Source: Cephalotus follicularis (taxonomy: Eukaryota > Streptophyta > Magnoliopsida > Oxalidales > Cephalotaceae). From it: 64,000 nt of DNA. A program made the position numbers and the translations under genes. Below the pieces are notes generated by a model that worked only from the letters and a program-made list of their open reading frames with translations, searched no databases and was not told the origin of the DNA. Positions 1 to 9,489 of the stretch are shown piece by piece (the stretch's first letter is position 1; each line of letters starts with the position of its first letter). Location of the stretch: positions 117,334-181,333 of the forward strand of contig BDDD01002234.1 of the NCBI GenBank assembly GCA_001972305.1. The letters are read 5' to 3'.

Positions 1-757
1 TTGGGCCAATTAAAATTGCTCAAAATGGCGACGCTCAGCACAAACCGTCAGCACTTTGAGGGAAACCGTCGACCCCAAATTCAAGACCATCTGCGCTTTG
101 AGAAGAACATTTCAAATTCAAACATCCAACGGACACATAAGCGGCGACGCTTTGAATGACTCCGTCTATGCTTTGCACTGCTGGGAACAATTACTAACAA
201 CATTTATAATGTGCCATCTTTGAAGGAACAAGTCCCAAGACTGAAGTAACAATTCCCAAGACAGAAATAACGAGTTCCAAGACAAAAGCAGCTATTCCCA
301 AGGTTCCAAACATTACCTCTATTAATTCAAATCAGCTAAAAACACAAGAACACAAGAAATAAAAAAGAGATCTAGATCAAACAAGCAAAGAGATTATCAA
401 GAGAAAATCCTCCACTTTCAAATCAACATCAAAGCAAGAAGAAGATCTTTTCATCTATCTGTGAGCTATTATTTTCTTGTAATCATATAGCCATATCAAA
501 CCTTTAAGAGCTTACACAAAATAAATCATCCTTGTAATCCACACTTGTAAAGGGGAGTGAATCCTAAGTGAGAAATAGGAGTGAACCCTAGTGATTGAGG
601 TCAATCACAAAAATTTGTAAGGTGCACCGAATATCCCCTGGTAAAGATATTCGAAGATTGTATTCGGGTGGAATACTAGTGGAATCTCAAGGAGGACCTT
701 GGGAAAGTGGACGTAGGCATGATCTTTGTCGAAACACTATAAATTCTTGTTTGCTTC
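1..757 (+). mobile_element. Ty1/copia (Sirevirus-like) LTR fragment
   Basis: No coding frame is present. The segment reads like the 3' half of a Sirevirus-type LTR in plus orientation: an A-rich leader (330-480), a CTTGTAATC-rich stretch (475-560), and the block GTGGACGTAGGC (709-720) followed by a CGAAACACTATAAATTCTTG stretch. From memory of the family, that block lies in the transcribed part of Sirevirus LTRs. The LTR is cut at 757, where a different LTR start (TGTAATATCCCG) begins. Positions 200-310 contain an irregular direct repeat built on TTCCCAAGACAGAAATAACG. The element's internal region is not in the window, so the lineage call rests on short-motif recognition only. Confidence 0.45.
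28..175. repeat. GTCGAC-type motif cluster (Sirevirus-like LTR)
   Basis: Four to five degenerate copies of a GGCGACGCTTTGA / CGTCGACCC type motif occur about 20-70 bp apart. They are of the GCGTCGACGCTT variant seen in gypsy LTRs further right in the window. These are the weakest and most decayed copies in the window. Confidence 0.4.
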
Positions 758-945
758 TGTAATATCCCGTTTTCCGTATGGGTTTTTTTATGCTTTTCGA
801 TTTGTTTTGTATGGGCTTTTCGATATGTTTCGTGTGGGCTGTCGATTGTTTTTCGGTTTGTGGTCTGCCCATTTTTCGGTTTGTTTTGCTTTTGGCTCGG
901 CTAAACGGGTTTTAGTCTTAGCCAGTGGGTTTTGATTTTATTTAG
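758..945 (+). mobile_element. Truncated LTR 5' end, same family as solo LTR C
   Basis: It begins TGTAATATCCCGTTTTCCGTA and stays closely similar for about 180 bp to the start of solo LTR C at 13066, including the GTTTTAGTCTTAGCCA block. Similarity stops near 945, after TTTTGATTTTAT. Because 13066 is a verified LTR terminus, 758 is probably an LTR terminus too. The rest of the element is missing, and the sequence to the right belongs to another family in opposite orientation, so a deletion or rearrangement breakpoint lies near 945. Confidence 0.6.
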
Positions 946-1725
946 TTACAAAACATTAAGAAAAACTAAAGAAAAGAAAAGGGGCGGCTGCTATTTTTTG
1001 TGTTCTACTCTGTTGCTCTTTTATATATGCAACTAAAACAAACCTAAAGCAATGCATGAAATAAAACAATTGTCCATAAATAATTTGATCAAAACCGGCA
1101 ATTAAATTTTTTCCCTTTTCTTCTTCTGCGGCGCATGACTTGCTGATGGCATGCATTGCTGGGCTTTGGCGTTGAAGACTGCATGCATGCAGATGGTGTG
1201 TATTGTAGGCTGAAGATATATGGTCTTTAGCAAATCTGATGGTGACACGTGGCGTGTGATGCATGGTCATGGCTTTGGCAATTGTATGGATTGTCTCGCA
1301 TGTATGGGCGCTTGTTGGCTGATTGTGCGCATAATTCATGCGTAAATTGCTGGAGAATACATGCATTGATAACTAATGGCATAATGGTAATATGCCATGC
1401 AATCCAAATGTATCTTTTAACTATATCTCTTCACTTGAACCTCGGAATATGTTGACCCAAGAATTAAAAGTGCACCAAATGATTTTATGAACGCAATGAA
1501 TCCAATATTTGATATGTTCCGGTAACTTCACAATGTTTCATAATTACCATTATGCCATTATCTCTTATTTTGACTCAAAAATTAGCTTCTTAGCTCTGTT
1601 TATTTCTCTTTCACTGAATTAAACCAAAAACCTGAAAATACAACAAAACATACCCGAGTAATCTGATCCAAGCATAAAAATATAACAAATAGATCATTAA
1701 AAATAACACATTTTTATGCTAAACA
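946..1725 (-). mobile_element. LTR fragment, minus orientation, family of LTR K
   Basis: Read on the minus strand from 1725, it begins TGTTTAGCATAAAAATGTG and aligns over about 100 bp with the start of LTR K at 62648, sharing the TATTTTTATGCTTGGA block and a downstream ATTTTCAGGT block. Further along (minus strand) there is a TATA-like CATATATAAAAG near 1020-1030 and a pyrimidine-rich stretch near 965-985. It abuts the RNase H remnant of element A exactly at 1725, so it inserted into A there. The far end is not recognisable. Unlike K, it has no GTCGAC cluster. Confidence 0.5.
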
Positions 1726-2100
1726 TAAGGCTTCAACTGTCTTGAAGCATAAGCTATCACATGACCATGCTGCATAAGAACACATCCCAAACCCTTCTTG
1801 GAACCATCACTGTATATCTGATATCCCCCTGACCCAGACGGTAATCGAAGAATTGGTGCTGACACCAAACCGTTCTTCAATTTCTCAAAACTTGCTTCCC
1901 TTTCTTCATTCCACACAAACTGGACTCCTTTTCTTAGAAGTTGTGTCAGTGGCAAGGCTATGGAGGAGAAGCCTTCCACAAATCGTCTATAATAGCCAGC
2001 CAGACCCAAAAAGCTCCTAACTTCCGTTACCGTAGTAGGCCTCGGCCATTTGGTAATAGCCTCAACCTTTGCAGGGTCCACACTAATACCATTGGCTGTA
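1726..2100 (-). pseudogene. RT C-terminus and RNase H remnant of gypsy element A
   Basis: This minus-strand segment encodes the end of the RT thumb/connection ([15 protein letters not shown], then [16 protein letters not shown]) and the first half of RNase H ([27 protein letters not shown]). In an intact element these copy genomic RNA into cDNA and remove the RNA strand. The frame is cut at 1725 by the inserted LTR, so the second half of RNase H and the integrase are absent. Upstream it joins directly to the protease C-terminal part near 2100, which means the RT palm with its YIDD motif has been deleted. It is non-functional. Confidence 0.85.
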
Positions 2101-2691
2101 AAAGGATATGATCGGTGTCGAGAACCCTTTGTCTCCCTTGAACCGGAAAGTCGTTCCATCGGGTAGACAAAAATCCACAATTTTATTATAACAATCCATA
2201 CGAGCACGGTGTGCTGATAGCCAATCCATCCCCAGTATAACATCAAAGTCACGGATAGGAAGATCTATTAAATCTGCATACAAAGATATGCTTGCCGTAA
2301 ACATCTCACAACTCCTATATATCAAGTCAGTATACATAGAAGTCCCAGTCGGTGTACTCGCATCGAGCATATATGACATGCAGTCAGGGGTGACATCTAA
2401 GAAAGATGTAAAACGGGCAGATATAAAAGAATTCGATGCTCCAGAATCCATCAATACTCTAGCAGAAAAGCCATATATATACAGAGTACCTCCAAAAATA
2501 GAAGTCGACTCTGGAACCTCTGTCTGGGAAAGTACAAAAACTCTACCTTTTACGATGCCCTTGCCGGTGTCCTTCCTCTGTGACGGTCCCGCCGCCGCAA
2601 CACTACTACTCCCTGGCCCAGTAGGCACTGTAGCATAACTCTTCGGACAGTCCTTCACCAAATGACCAGGGGCCCCGCACCTCAAAAACAA
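2101..2691 (-). pseudogene. Zinc knuckle and aspartic protease remnant of gypsy element A
   Basis: The minus strand encodes a CCHC knuckle (CGAPGHLVKDCPK) followed by a retropepsin-like protease with active-site LMDSGASNSF and the typical downstream block [19 protein letters not shown]. In an intact element the protease processes Gag-Pol and the knuckle binds genomic RNA. The frame is open over about 195 codons but runs straight into the RT deletion junction near 2100, after the GFSTPIISF block. The sequence is very similar to the matching part of element F (about 40500-41110), which places A and F in one family. Confidence 0.85.
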
Positions 2692-3695
2692 ACCATTGAA
2701 CCCCCAACAATCTTTCTGTTGGTGGCCTGTACGACCACAATAATAGCAACCTCCAGATCCAGCATTACTCCCTTCGCTGGGAGTGCCCTGTGAAGCTGTC
2801 TACTGAGACTTGTTCTTAGACAACTTCGTCAAAGAACCACCATCTTGCCATTTCGACGATGCCGGATGGGACTGTGTAGAACCCTGTTTAGTCTGCTGCG
2901 CGCAAGCTCTCTCAGCTTGGTCTTCACTGGATATTGTCTCTAGTAGTCTTGCTTTCTGAGCAACCTCCACAAACGTCCCCAGTGCCATAGCTCTATCTCT
3001 TGATCGAAGATTCGGTCGCAGACCTCCCGGGAATCTCCGTATCTTCTTCACTTCATCAACTACCAGATAAGGTGAATGTCTGGCCAGCTCCATGAACCTT
3101 TCCTGATACTCAGCCACAGTCATCTCTCCCTGTCTCAACTCCAAGAGCTCCGTCTCTCATCGCTCTTGTTCAATTCGTGGAACATAAGTCTCCAAGAACT
3201 CCGTTTGGAATCTATCCCAAGTGCTATCCGGTCTCTGTGATTCTCATTTTGGTTTGACCATTTCCCACCAATGAGTGGCCTCACCCTATAGACGGTACAC
3301 ATCAAACTTCAGCTTTTGAGTGTCAGTACAGTCCATTACTTCAAAGATTTTCTCCAAGTCCTGCAGCCATCTCTCAGCAACAGTAGCATCAAGTTCCCCC
3401 TGGAAACTGGGAGGATTCAACCTCATGAAATTTTCAATGTCCCTCCCAAACTGGTTATTATCCTCTCCTGGGCAGTGGTCAGGAGATCTATGTTGCGGCC
3501 GAGCTTGCACGTAGTACTGGCGCATCTCCTCCGCATTAGCCCTACTAAAGGCCATCTGTTGCTGAAAATAGTCCGCAATTTGGGCCATTGGATCTCTGTC
3601 ATCTTGGGGGACATTCATTCCTTGGGGAACGTTTGCTTCCTCAGGGCATTAGCTCCAACAACTCTAGCCCTAGCACGTGTTCTCCTCCGGTCCAT
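2692..3695 (-). pseudogene. gag remnant of gypsy element A
   Basis: The start is probably the ATG at 3695-3693 (MDRRRTRARARV), matching the start of F at 39536. A frameshift near 3640 separates that start from the frame continuing NVPQDDRDPMAQIADYFQQQ. The Gag core (NPPSFQGELDATVAERWLQ, LEKIFEVMDCTDTQKL) is present, then a stop-rich stretch at about 3145-3285, then the second half ([34 protein letters not shown]). A CCHC-like knuckle at about 2700-2745 is interrupted. Gag would form the particle shell. Several independent lesions show this copy is dead. Confidence 0.85.
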
Positions 3696-3791
3696 TGGTT
3701 CCTATAAGAAGGATGACGGTTAGTCACGACTTTAGGAAAACAATTCATTAATTCCCGGGGAAAGTTTCCTAGCTAAGCATATTTGGAATAT

Positions 3792-3803
3792 GCTTTGATA
3801 CCA
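3792..3803 (-). other. Primer-binding site of element A (tRNA-iMet)
   Basis: Minus-strand TGGTATCAAAGC differs at one position from the initiator-Met tRNA complement TGGTATCAGAGC. It lies four bases inside the LTR border at 3808, the usual position for minus-strand DNA priming. Confidence 0.85.
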
Positions 3804-3807
3804 CTCT

Positions 3808-5034
3808 TGTCACGCCCCATTTTTTGAGAAGACAACATTAAAGCAATAAAGGCAATTAACATATAAATTCAGCTCATGTAAATACCCTAAAATTTAAACT
3901 TTTAAATGAGATATCGATTGCGGAAGCATTAAACTCATAAGCTGAAAACTCCTAACTTGCATCCCATACTGCACACTACTCAAACAAATCTGTCATTGTT
4001 AATAGCCCTCAAAACGGTGCGTGATCACACTACAATAGTAAATCTAATCATTAAAAAAAACCATAAGTATGGTACATTAGTAGTCCTTAAACAAAATCAG
4101 GCTTATTACAAATCAGGAGAATTAAAACCAAGAACAACGACAACATAACAACATGTTCTTCTTCCATACCAGTCCAACCGGTCCACTACATCAATCTGTA
4201 AAGTAGGGGGTTAGCCTTTGTCCTCACTCGGCTAAGTCATAAAAGTAGCTCGGGATCAATATTAAATGCATGTCATGTGATGTATGCATAAATGATGCAG
4301 TGTAGGAAATACCAGTTTATATATACATGAAAAATATATATATTTTAGCGGTACAGTAAAAATAACAGTGGGCATATATATACGAAAATATATGTATGCA
4401 AGAACAGTACAATTATAACCCGGCCAGGGCTACATCAACAAGCACAGTAATGTCCAAAAAGGACCAGCAGTACAGTATGCCAACAAATGACCACAAGAGG
4501 AGGCAGTATGTGTAACGCCGCCAACTCCTGGTCCCACGCTACACTCCTACTTCGGTCCCTACTCCAGGCAACCAAGCGAGGCAACAGTACAGTATAGTGA
4601 GTCACCCAACCAACTCCTGGCCCCTAGGTCAACCCTACCACTAGCCGGGGCTGGCAGTCTCCGCCATGCAACCAGTGGCTCTAGCACAACCACAATAAAT
4701 TCACAGAGCAAGCAGTGAATCCAAATACTAAACAGTACAGTATTGATCGTTTAGATCGACAACAGGCAGTTCATTTTCAAATATTTTGAATAACATTTCA
4801 GGAGTAGGAATACTTTTGAACAAATCAGTAGTGTAAATCGCTTTCCAGTTTTTTCAAAAATTCGTTATTAACAAATACATATTTTCATACTCAAAATAAC
4901 GCTTTCCGAGTTCACATATGCATTTCTAAATATCATAACTTTAGAAATCATAAACGATTTACAAACAGTAAGCAAACAGGCAGTAAACAGTGTATATGCA
5001 ATGCATACAAATGCTCAAATGCACCAAAACAGGA
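3808..5034 (-). mobile_element. 5' LTR of element A, part 1 (split by element B)
   Basis: On the plus strand it begins TGTCACGCCCC next to the PBS; on the minus strand that is the LTR end GGGGCGTGACA. It shares all its blocks with the solo LTR at 21453-24204 and with LTR J: an AAACTTTTAAA stretch, the conserved module at 4210-4229, an (AT)n-rich part near 4310-4400, and the CCAACTCCTGG blocks. The LTR resumes at 17790 after element B. A 5-bp duplication, CAGGA at 5030-5034 and AAGGA at 17790-17794 (one mismatch), marks B's insertion. Confidence 0.9.
4210..4229 (-). promoter_or_regulatory. Conserved LTR module (A)
   Basis: Minus-strand GAGTGAGGACAAAGGCTAAC, followed by a run of C. It is 402 nt from the PBS-side LTR end. 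The same 20-mer recurs in other LTR families here. The function is unknown. Confidence 0.6.
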
Positions 5035-5416
5035 TGTCACACCCCGCTTGCATTAACAACACATCAATTTAATAGATATCCTGCTTATACAGAGAATGAT
5101 AAAATTTAAAACTTTTAAACAGACATCATCTGGTGGAAGCACATATGTATATAAGCTGAAACGAACGGAAACATGCGTCCCATACCGCATGATCCACACA
5201 AAACCTCATCATAACAAGTTAAAAGCCCACAAACGGAGCATGATCCAAAGTTAATACAACAACAATAGCAAAACATTAGTACATAAACCAAAGTACAACA
5301 TGTTCGCTACATTGCTTAACAAAGCACTTAAAACATAAAACTCCGACACATCACTGTCCAGCACCACCGTGCTCGGCGACATCCCAAAACGCAGCATCAA
5401 TCTGCAACAGTAGGGG

Positions 5417-5436
5417 GTTAGCCTTTGTCCTCACTC
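5417..5436 (-). promoter_or_regulatory. Conserved LTR module (B, left LTR)
   Basis: Exact minus-strand copy of GAGTGAGGACAAAGGCTAAC, 382 nt from the TGTGACA end of the LTR. The flanking sequence differs from family A while the core is identical. Confidence 0.6.
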
Positions 5437-6125
5437 GGCCAAAGTCATAAAAACAACACAATATCAATAAAATCAAAGTATGAAAGCAGCATGACGCAGT
5501 ACATACTATATCTCGATGCATATATATAAATATAGATATGCATATGCCCAAACACGATGTCACAGTTCACAATGTCACGATATCACGATGCACGGTCTCA
5601 ACCAAGTCCAAAGGACTACACAATAAATGGTTCACGGTTCACGGTACACGGTAGGTACGAAGAGCATCACCAACTCCTGGCCCCGACGTCGTACATCCCG
5701 ACATCGGCCCCAACTCCCGGCGGCACGAAGCAGGTCACAATACAGTAACTCACCCAGCCAACTCCTGGCCCCTGAGTCGACCAGACCACTAGTCATCGCT
5801 GGCATCTCCGCCACGTAACTAGTACGGCCACAATAAAAAACACAATCAGCAATCATAGTCAAGCTCAATCACAATCGCAATCATCTCGATATCACAAAAC
5901 TCGGTTCACGGTGTTTTTGGAAGTCATTTTCACGGTTCGAAAGTATATATTTCTCAAAACATATAATTTCGTGTAAAGTAATGATTTTCATTAAGCTACA
6001 ATGCACTTCCAGAAATATGTTATAACAGTTCAATCTAAATATCCACAATACTAAAAACAGTTCATAAAGCTTCACGAAGCAAAACATCACAATACACTAT
6101 GCATACATATGTTCACGGGTAAAAC

Positions 6126-6450
6126 AGGCCCCCAACAGTCAGCTGCCCACCACTGGCAGTCGACTGTCCCCCTCAAAGTAGTCGGCTGCCAGTCCCAGGC
6201 AGTCGGCTACATGACCAGGCAGTCGGATGTCTACATAGACAGTCGGCTGTCCACTCTCGACAGTCGGCTGGCCCTCAGGACAGTCGGCTGTCCACACCCC
6301 CACAGTCAGCTGTCGACCTACGACAGTCGACTACACAACCCCTGGAGACATATCCTGGACACGAACGTGGGCAGTCGACTGTCCTCCCTAGGACAGTCGG
6401 CTGGACCCCTAGGCAGCCGACTGCCCAGGGTGGGAAGTCGGTTGGATTCT
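6126..6450. repeat. AGTCGACT/AGTCGGCT motif cluster (B left LTR, cluster 1)
   Basis: About 14 copies of CAGTCGACTG or variants (CAGTCGGCTG, CAGTCAGCTG) occur in about 320 bp, with spacers of 8-40 bp that are unrelated to each other. It is not a regular tandem repeat; only the decamer recurs. The same cluster is present in the right LTR at 16695-16995. Confidence 0.85.
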
Positions 6451-6969
6451 GCAGCAGGTGGAAAAATCAGCTGCTAAAACAGCCTCAATCACGCACCAAA
6501 CACAACCCAAAATGACATATTTATGCACATACACGTTCCAAACTCACAATATAACATAAACATGCATTTTATTTCATCAAAAACATTATCAATTGAAATT
6601 ATGTTGCAAAAACGACTTCCCCCCTACCTTAGAACTCCAAGTTAGGAGCTGCAATCCACCCCTTTGTGTCTAAATCCGAAGCTCTTGCAACCCCAACACG
6701 TCCAGCCACCTTATACCGGTCCGGATTCCCACTGTCAAGCCTCCAAGCTTCACGGTTTCAACACACAAGCTTCTCAAAGCTTCAACACACACACACTTTA
6801 ACTCTCAACTCTTTAGAAATCTCTTGCAAACACAGGGAATGATGGAGAAAGAAGAGAGAAAGGATGTATTTTACGGAGAAACCCCCGCCCCCTCCTCTGC
6901 CAAACGCAATAAATCCAAAACACTCTCCCATTTGTCACTTAAGGCAGACAACACGTGGGTTGTCTGGCG

Positions 6970-7110
6970 CATGGCAGTCGACTGCCTTGGATTGGCAGTC
7001 GGCTGTTTCTGCCGACACTCCTACCAGCCGGCTGCCTCCTCTTGGTAGCTGGCTGCCACGCCTCAGCAAGCGTCCAGTCGGCTGCCTCCCTGTGGCAGTC
7101 GGCTGCCCCT
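6970..7110. repeat. AGTCGACT/AGTCGGCT motif cluster (B left LTR, cluster 2)
   Basis: Six to seven further copies (GCAGTCGACTGCC, GCAGTCGGCTG, CAGCCGGCTGCC and variants), on the U3 side of the putative leader. The matching copy in the right LTR is at 17515-17650. Confidence 0.8.
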
Positions 7111-7248
7111 GCACAAAAAACACACAACAACACACTTCTTGCAACATTCCAACACATGAAAGAGGGAAAATACGATTCTCATTAACACAAGGTGTAAAAT
7201 TACATTGGAAAGCGATATTACACATAAATGAAAATCCCGGACGTTACA

Positions 7249-7261
7249 TCCACCCCTCCTT
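7249..7261 (-). other. Polypurine tract of element B
   Basis: Minus-strand AAGGAGGGGTGGA lies directly against the 3' LTR start TGTAACG. It primes plus-strand DNA synthesis. It is preceded on the minus strand by the TTTCGGGGACGAAATTCC block that is also seen in element F. Confidence 0.85.
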
Positions 7262-7293
7262 CAAGGAATTTCGTCCCCGAAATAAAGGCGGTA

Positions 7294-8004
7294 CTAGAAC
7301 AAGTGAGAGTAACGCTCCCTCATCTCCTCTTCACGTTCCCAAGTTGCCTCTTCATAACGGTGAAACGGCCACTGAACCTTTACCATAGGAATGGTTCGGT
7401 TCCTCAGCACCTGCGTCTTCCAATCCAGGATCCGTACAGGCAATTCCTCGCAATATAGGGCATCTCGCACCGGACCTGAAGTAAAGTCCAGGACATGCGA
7501 AGGATCTCGGACATATCCCCGCAACATGGATACATGAAAGACATCATGTACACTTGACAGCACAGGAGGTAAAGCAAGCTGGTAAGCCACCTCCCCAACT
7601 CTTTCCAGAACCTCGAAGGGACCAATGTAGCATGGAGCTAACTTGCCCTTCTTCCCAAACCTCTGAACGCCTTTCCACGGTGAAACCTTCAAAAACACGT
7701 GATCACCGACGTCGAAGGTTAGGGGTCTTCTTTTTACACTGTCAACGTACCTCTTCTGCCGACTCTGTGCAGCAATCAGTTTCTCCTTTATAAACTTGAC
7801 TTTCTCAGAAGTCTCTTCCACCAGATCTGAGCCCAACAAAGGTCGTTCGCAAACCTTGTCCCAACACACAGGGGACCTACAATTCCTCCCATACAAAGCC
7901 TCAAACGGTGCCATGCCAATGCTGGAATGATAGCTGTTATTATAAGAAAACTCTATCAAAGGAATATGATCCTCCCAGGTACCAGCAAAATGAACAATAC
8001 AAGC
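7294..8004 (-). pseudogene. Element B pol, C-terminal part: integrase tail and chromodomain
   Basis: This continues the gag-pol frame after an in-frame TGA. It encodes the integrase end (HIPLIEFSYNNSYHSSIGMAPFEALYGR, in pieces) and the GPFEVLERVGEVAYQLALPP block typical of gypsy integrases. The last about 65 residues are chromodomain-like (VLDF, CEELPVRILD, TIPMVKVQWPFH, EEATWEREEEMRERY), ending at the stop at 7294. Chromodomains of this clade are thought to direct integration to marked heterochromatin. The neighbouring stop means it would be made only by readthrough. Confidence 0.9.
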
Positions 8005-9480
8005 TCAGAGCATATCCTCCAGGGTCTGGATAGTTTGCTCTGACTGGCCATCCGCCTGTGGGTGGAAAGCTGTGCTCAAGTTCAGCTTCATCCCAAACGC
8101 TGTCTGAAACCTCCTCCAAAAGTTGGAAGTGAAGATCGAGTCTCTGTCACAGACTATACTCACCGGAACACCATGCAGTCTTACGATCTCCTTCACATAC
8201 AACCGAGCCAACTTGCTCGCAGAGTCAGAAACATGAGTAGGCAAAAAGTGAGCTGACTTCGTGAGTCGATCCACAATTACCCACACTGCATTGTGGCAGC
8301 TCCGAGTCAAAGGAAAATCCGAAACAAAATCTATCGTAACATGCTCCCACTTCCACTCTGGAATCGGTAGGGGTTGCAGCAATCCTGCCGATCTCTGGTG
8401 CTCGGCCTTCACCGTCTGGCAAGTCAGACACTTTGCCACATACTCGGTAATCTCCAGCTTCATGCCGGGCCACCAGTAACACTTCTTCATGTCTTGATAC
8501 ATCTTGGTGCTACCAGGATGTATACTGTATGTAGATTTATGGGCCCCGTGAAGCAACCTATCCTTCAACCCCGGTTCATTCGGAAGACACACACGTCCCC
8601 GATATCTCATAATGCCATCATCATGCACTCTAAAATCAGACTCCGAATCCAGATTCTCTCGAATCTGTTGCAACTCCGGATCATGTGGTTGTGCATCTTT
8701 GATACGGTGTAGTAACATAGGCTCTACCCGCCTGTTGGCTAGAAAGATCCCCGGTGACTGATTGAATGGAGACCATTCCTGAAAGTCCTCCAACAACTTC
8801 CACTGAGACACCATGGCATTGGCAACCATGGCCTTACGGCGTAGGGCATCTGCGACAACATTCGCCTTCCCTGGATGGTACTGAATACTGCAGTCGTAGT
8901 CATTAAAGAACTCAACCCAATGACGCTGCCTCATATTCAAATCATCCTGACTGAACAAGTACCTCAGGCTCTTGTGATCGGTATAGATCTCAAACTGTGC
9001 TCCATACAGGTAATGTCTCCATTTCTGAAGTGCAAAAACGATAGCCGCTAGCTCGAGATCATGAGTCGGATAGTTCTCCTCATATGGTTTCAGCTTCCGC
9101 GAAGCATAAGCGATCACCCTACCTCGTTGCATCAACACGCAACCCAGACCCTTGCCCGAAGCATCACTGTACACTGTAAAGCCCTTATTACCCTCAGGTA
9201 ATGCCAGAACAGGAGCGGAGATCAGCCGATCCTTCAGATCACAGAAACTGGTTTCACAGTCATCATCCCAAACAAATAAGGTCTTCTTCTGAGTCAACCT
9301 TGTCATAGGTACTGCTATCCTGGAAAAGTTATGGATGAACCTCCGATGGTATCCTGCCAAGCCAAGGAAACTACGTACCTCTGTCACATTTTTCGGACGT
9401 GGCCAATCTCGCACCACCTCTGTCTTCGACGGATCCACTGCCAAACCCTCTCCAGACACAATGTGACCCAAGAAGATCAC
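8005..9480 (-). pseudogene. Element B pol, middle part: RT end, RNase H, integrase core
   Basis: Open frame of 491 codons, same phase as the parts on either side. RNase H shows [11 protein letters not shown] with later DLEL, YTDHKS and VADAL, giving all four acidic residues. Integrase shows an HHCC zinc site (GAHK, HPGS, CLTC) and the catalytic triad in TIDFV, CDRD and GQSEQT. It begins after a TAG at 9490-9492 that replaces the tryptophan codon expected in the CEFW block (TGG to TAG), and ends at a TGA at 8005-8007 where family members have arginine (CGA to TGA). Both are transition mutations, so this is one broken polyprotein rather than separate genes. Confidence 0.92.
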
Positions 9481-9489
9481 ATGGTCGAG

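Larger units (their letters stand above)
5035..7248 (-). mobile_element. 3' LTR of element B
   Basis: About 2.2 kb, plus-strand ends TGTCACACCCCGC and CCGGACGTTACA. It contains the conserved module (5417-5436), CCAACTCCTGG blocks (5670-5800), two clusters of AGTCGACT/AGTCGGCTG motifs (6126-6450 and 6970-7110), and a candidate leader with a possible splice donor near 6618-6635 (minus strand AAGGTAGGGGGG). It matches the right LTR except for indels. For example, an extra stretch of about 85 bp at 12865-12950 exists only on the right, and about 20 bp near 6418-6440 only on the left. Confidence 0.92.

Noticed and set aside
956-1366. 136-codon minus-strand frame near the left edge
   Set aside because: No recognisable domain, AT-rich ends, and it lies inside an LTR-like segment homologous to LTR K.
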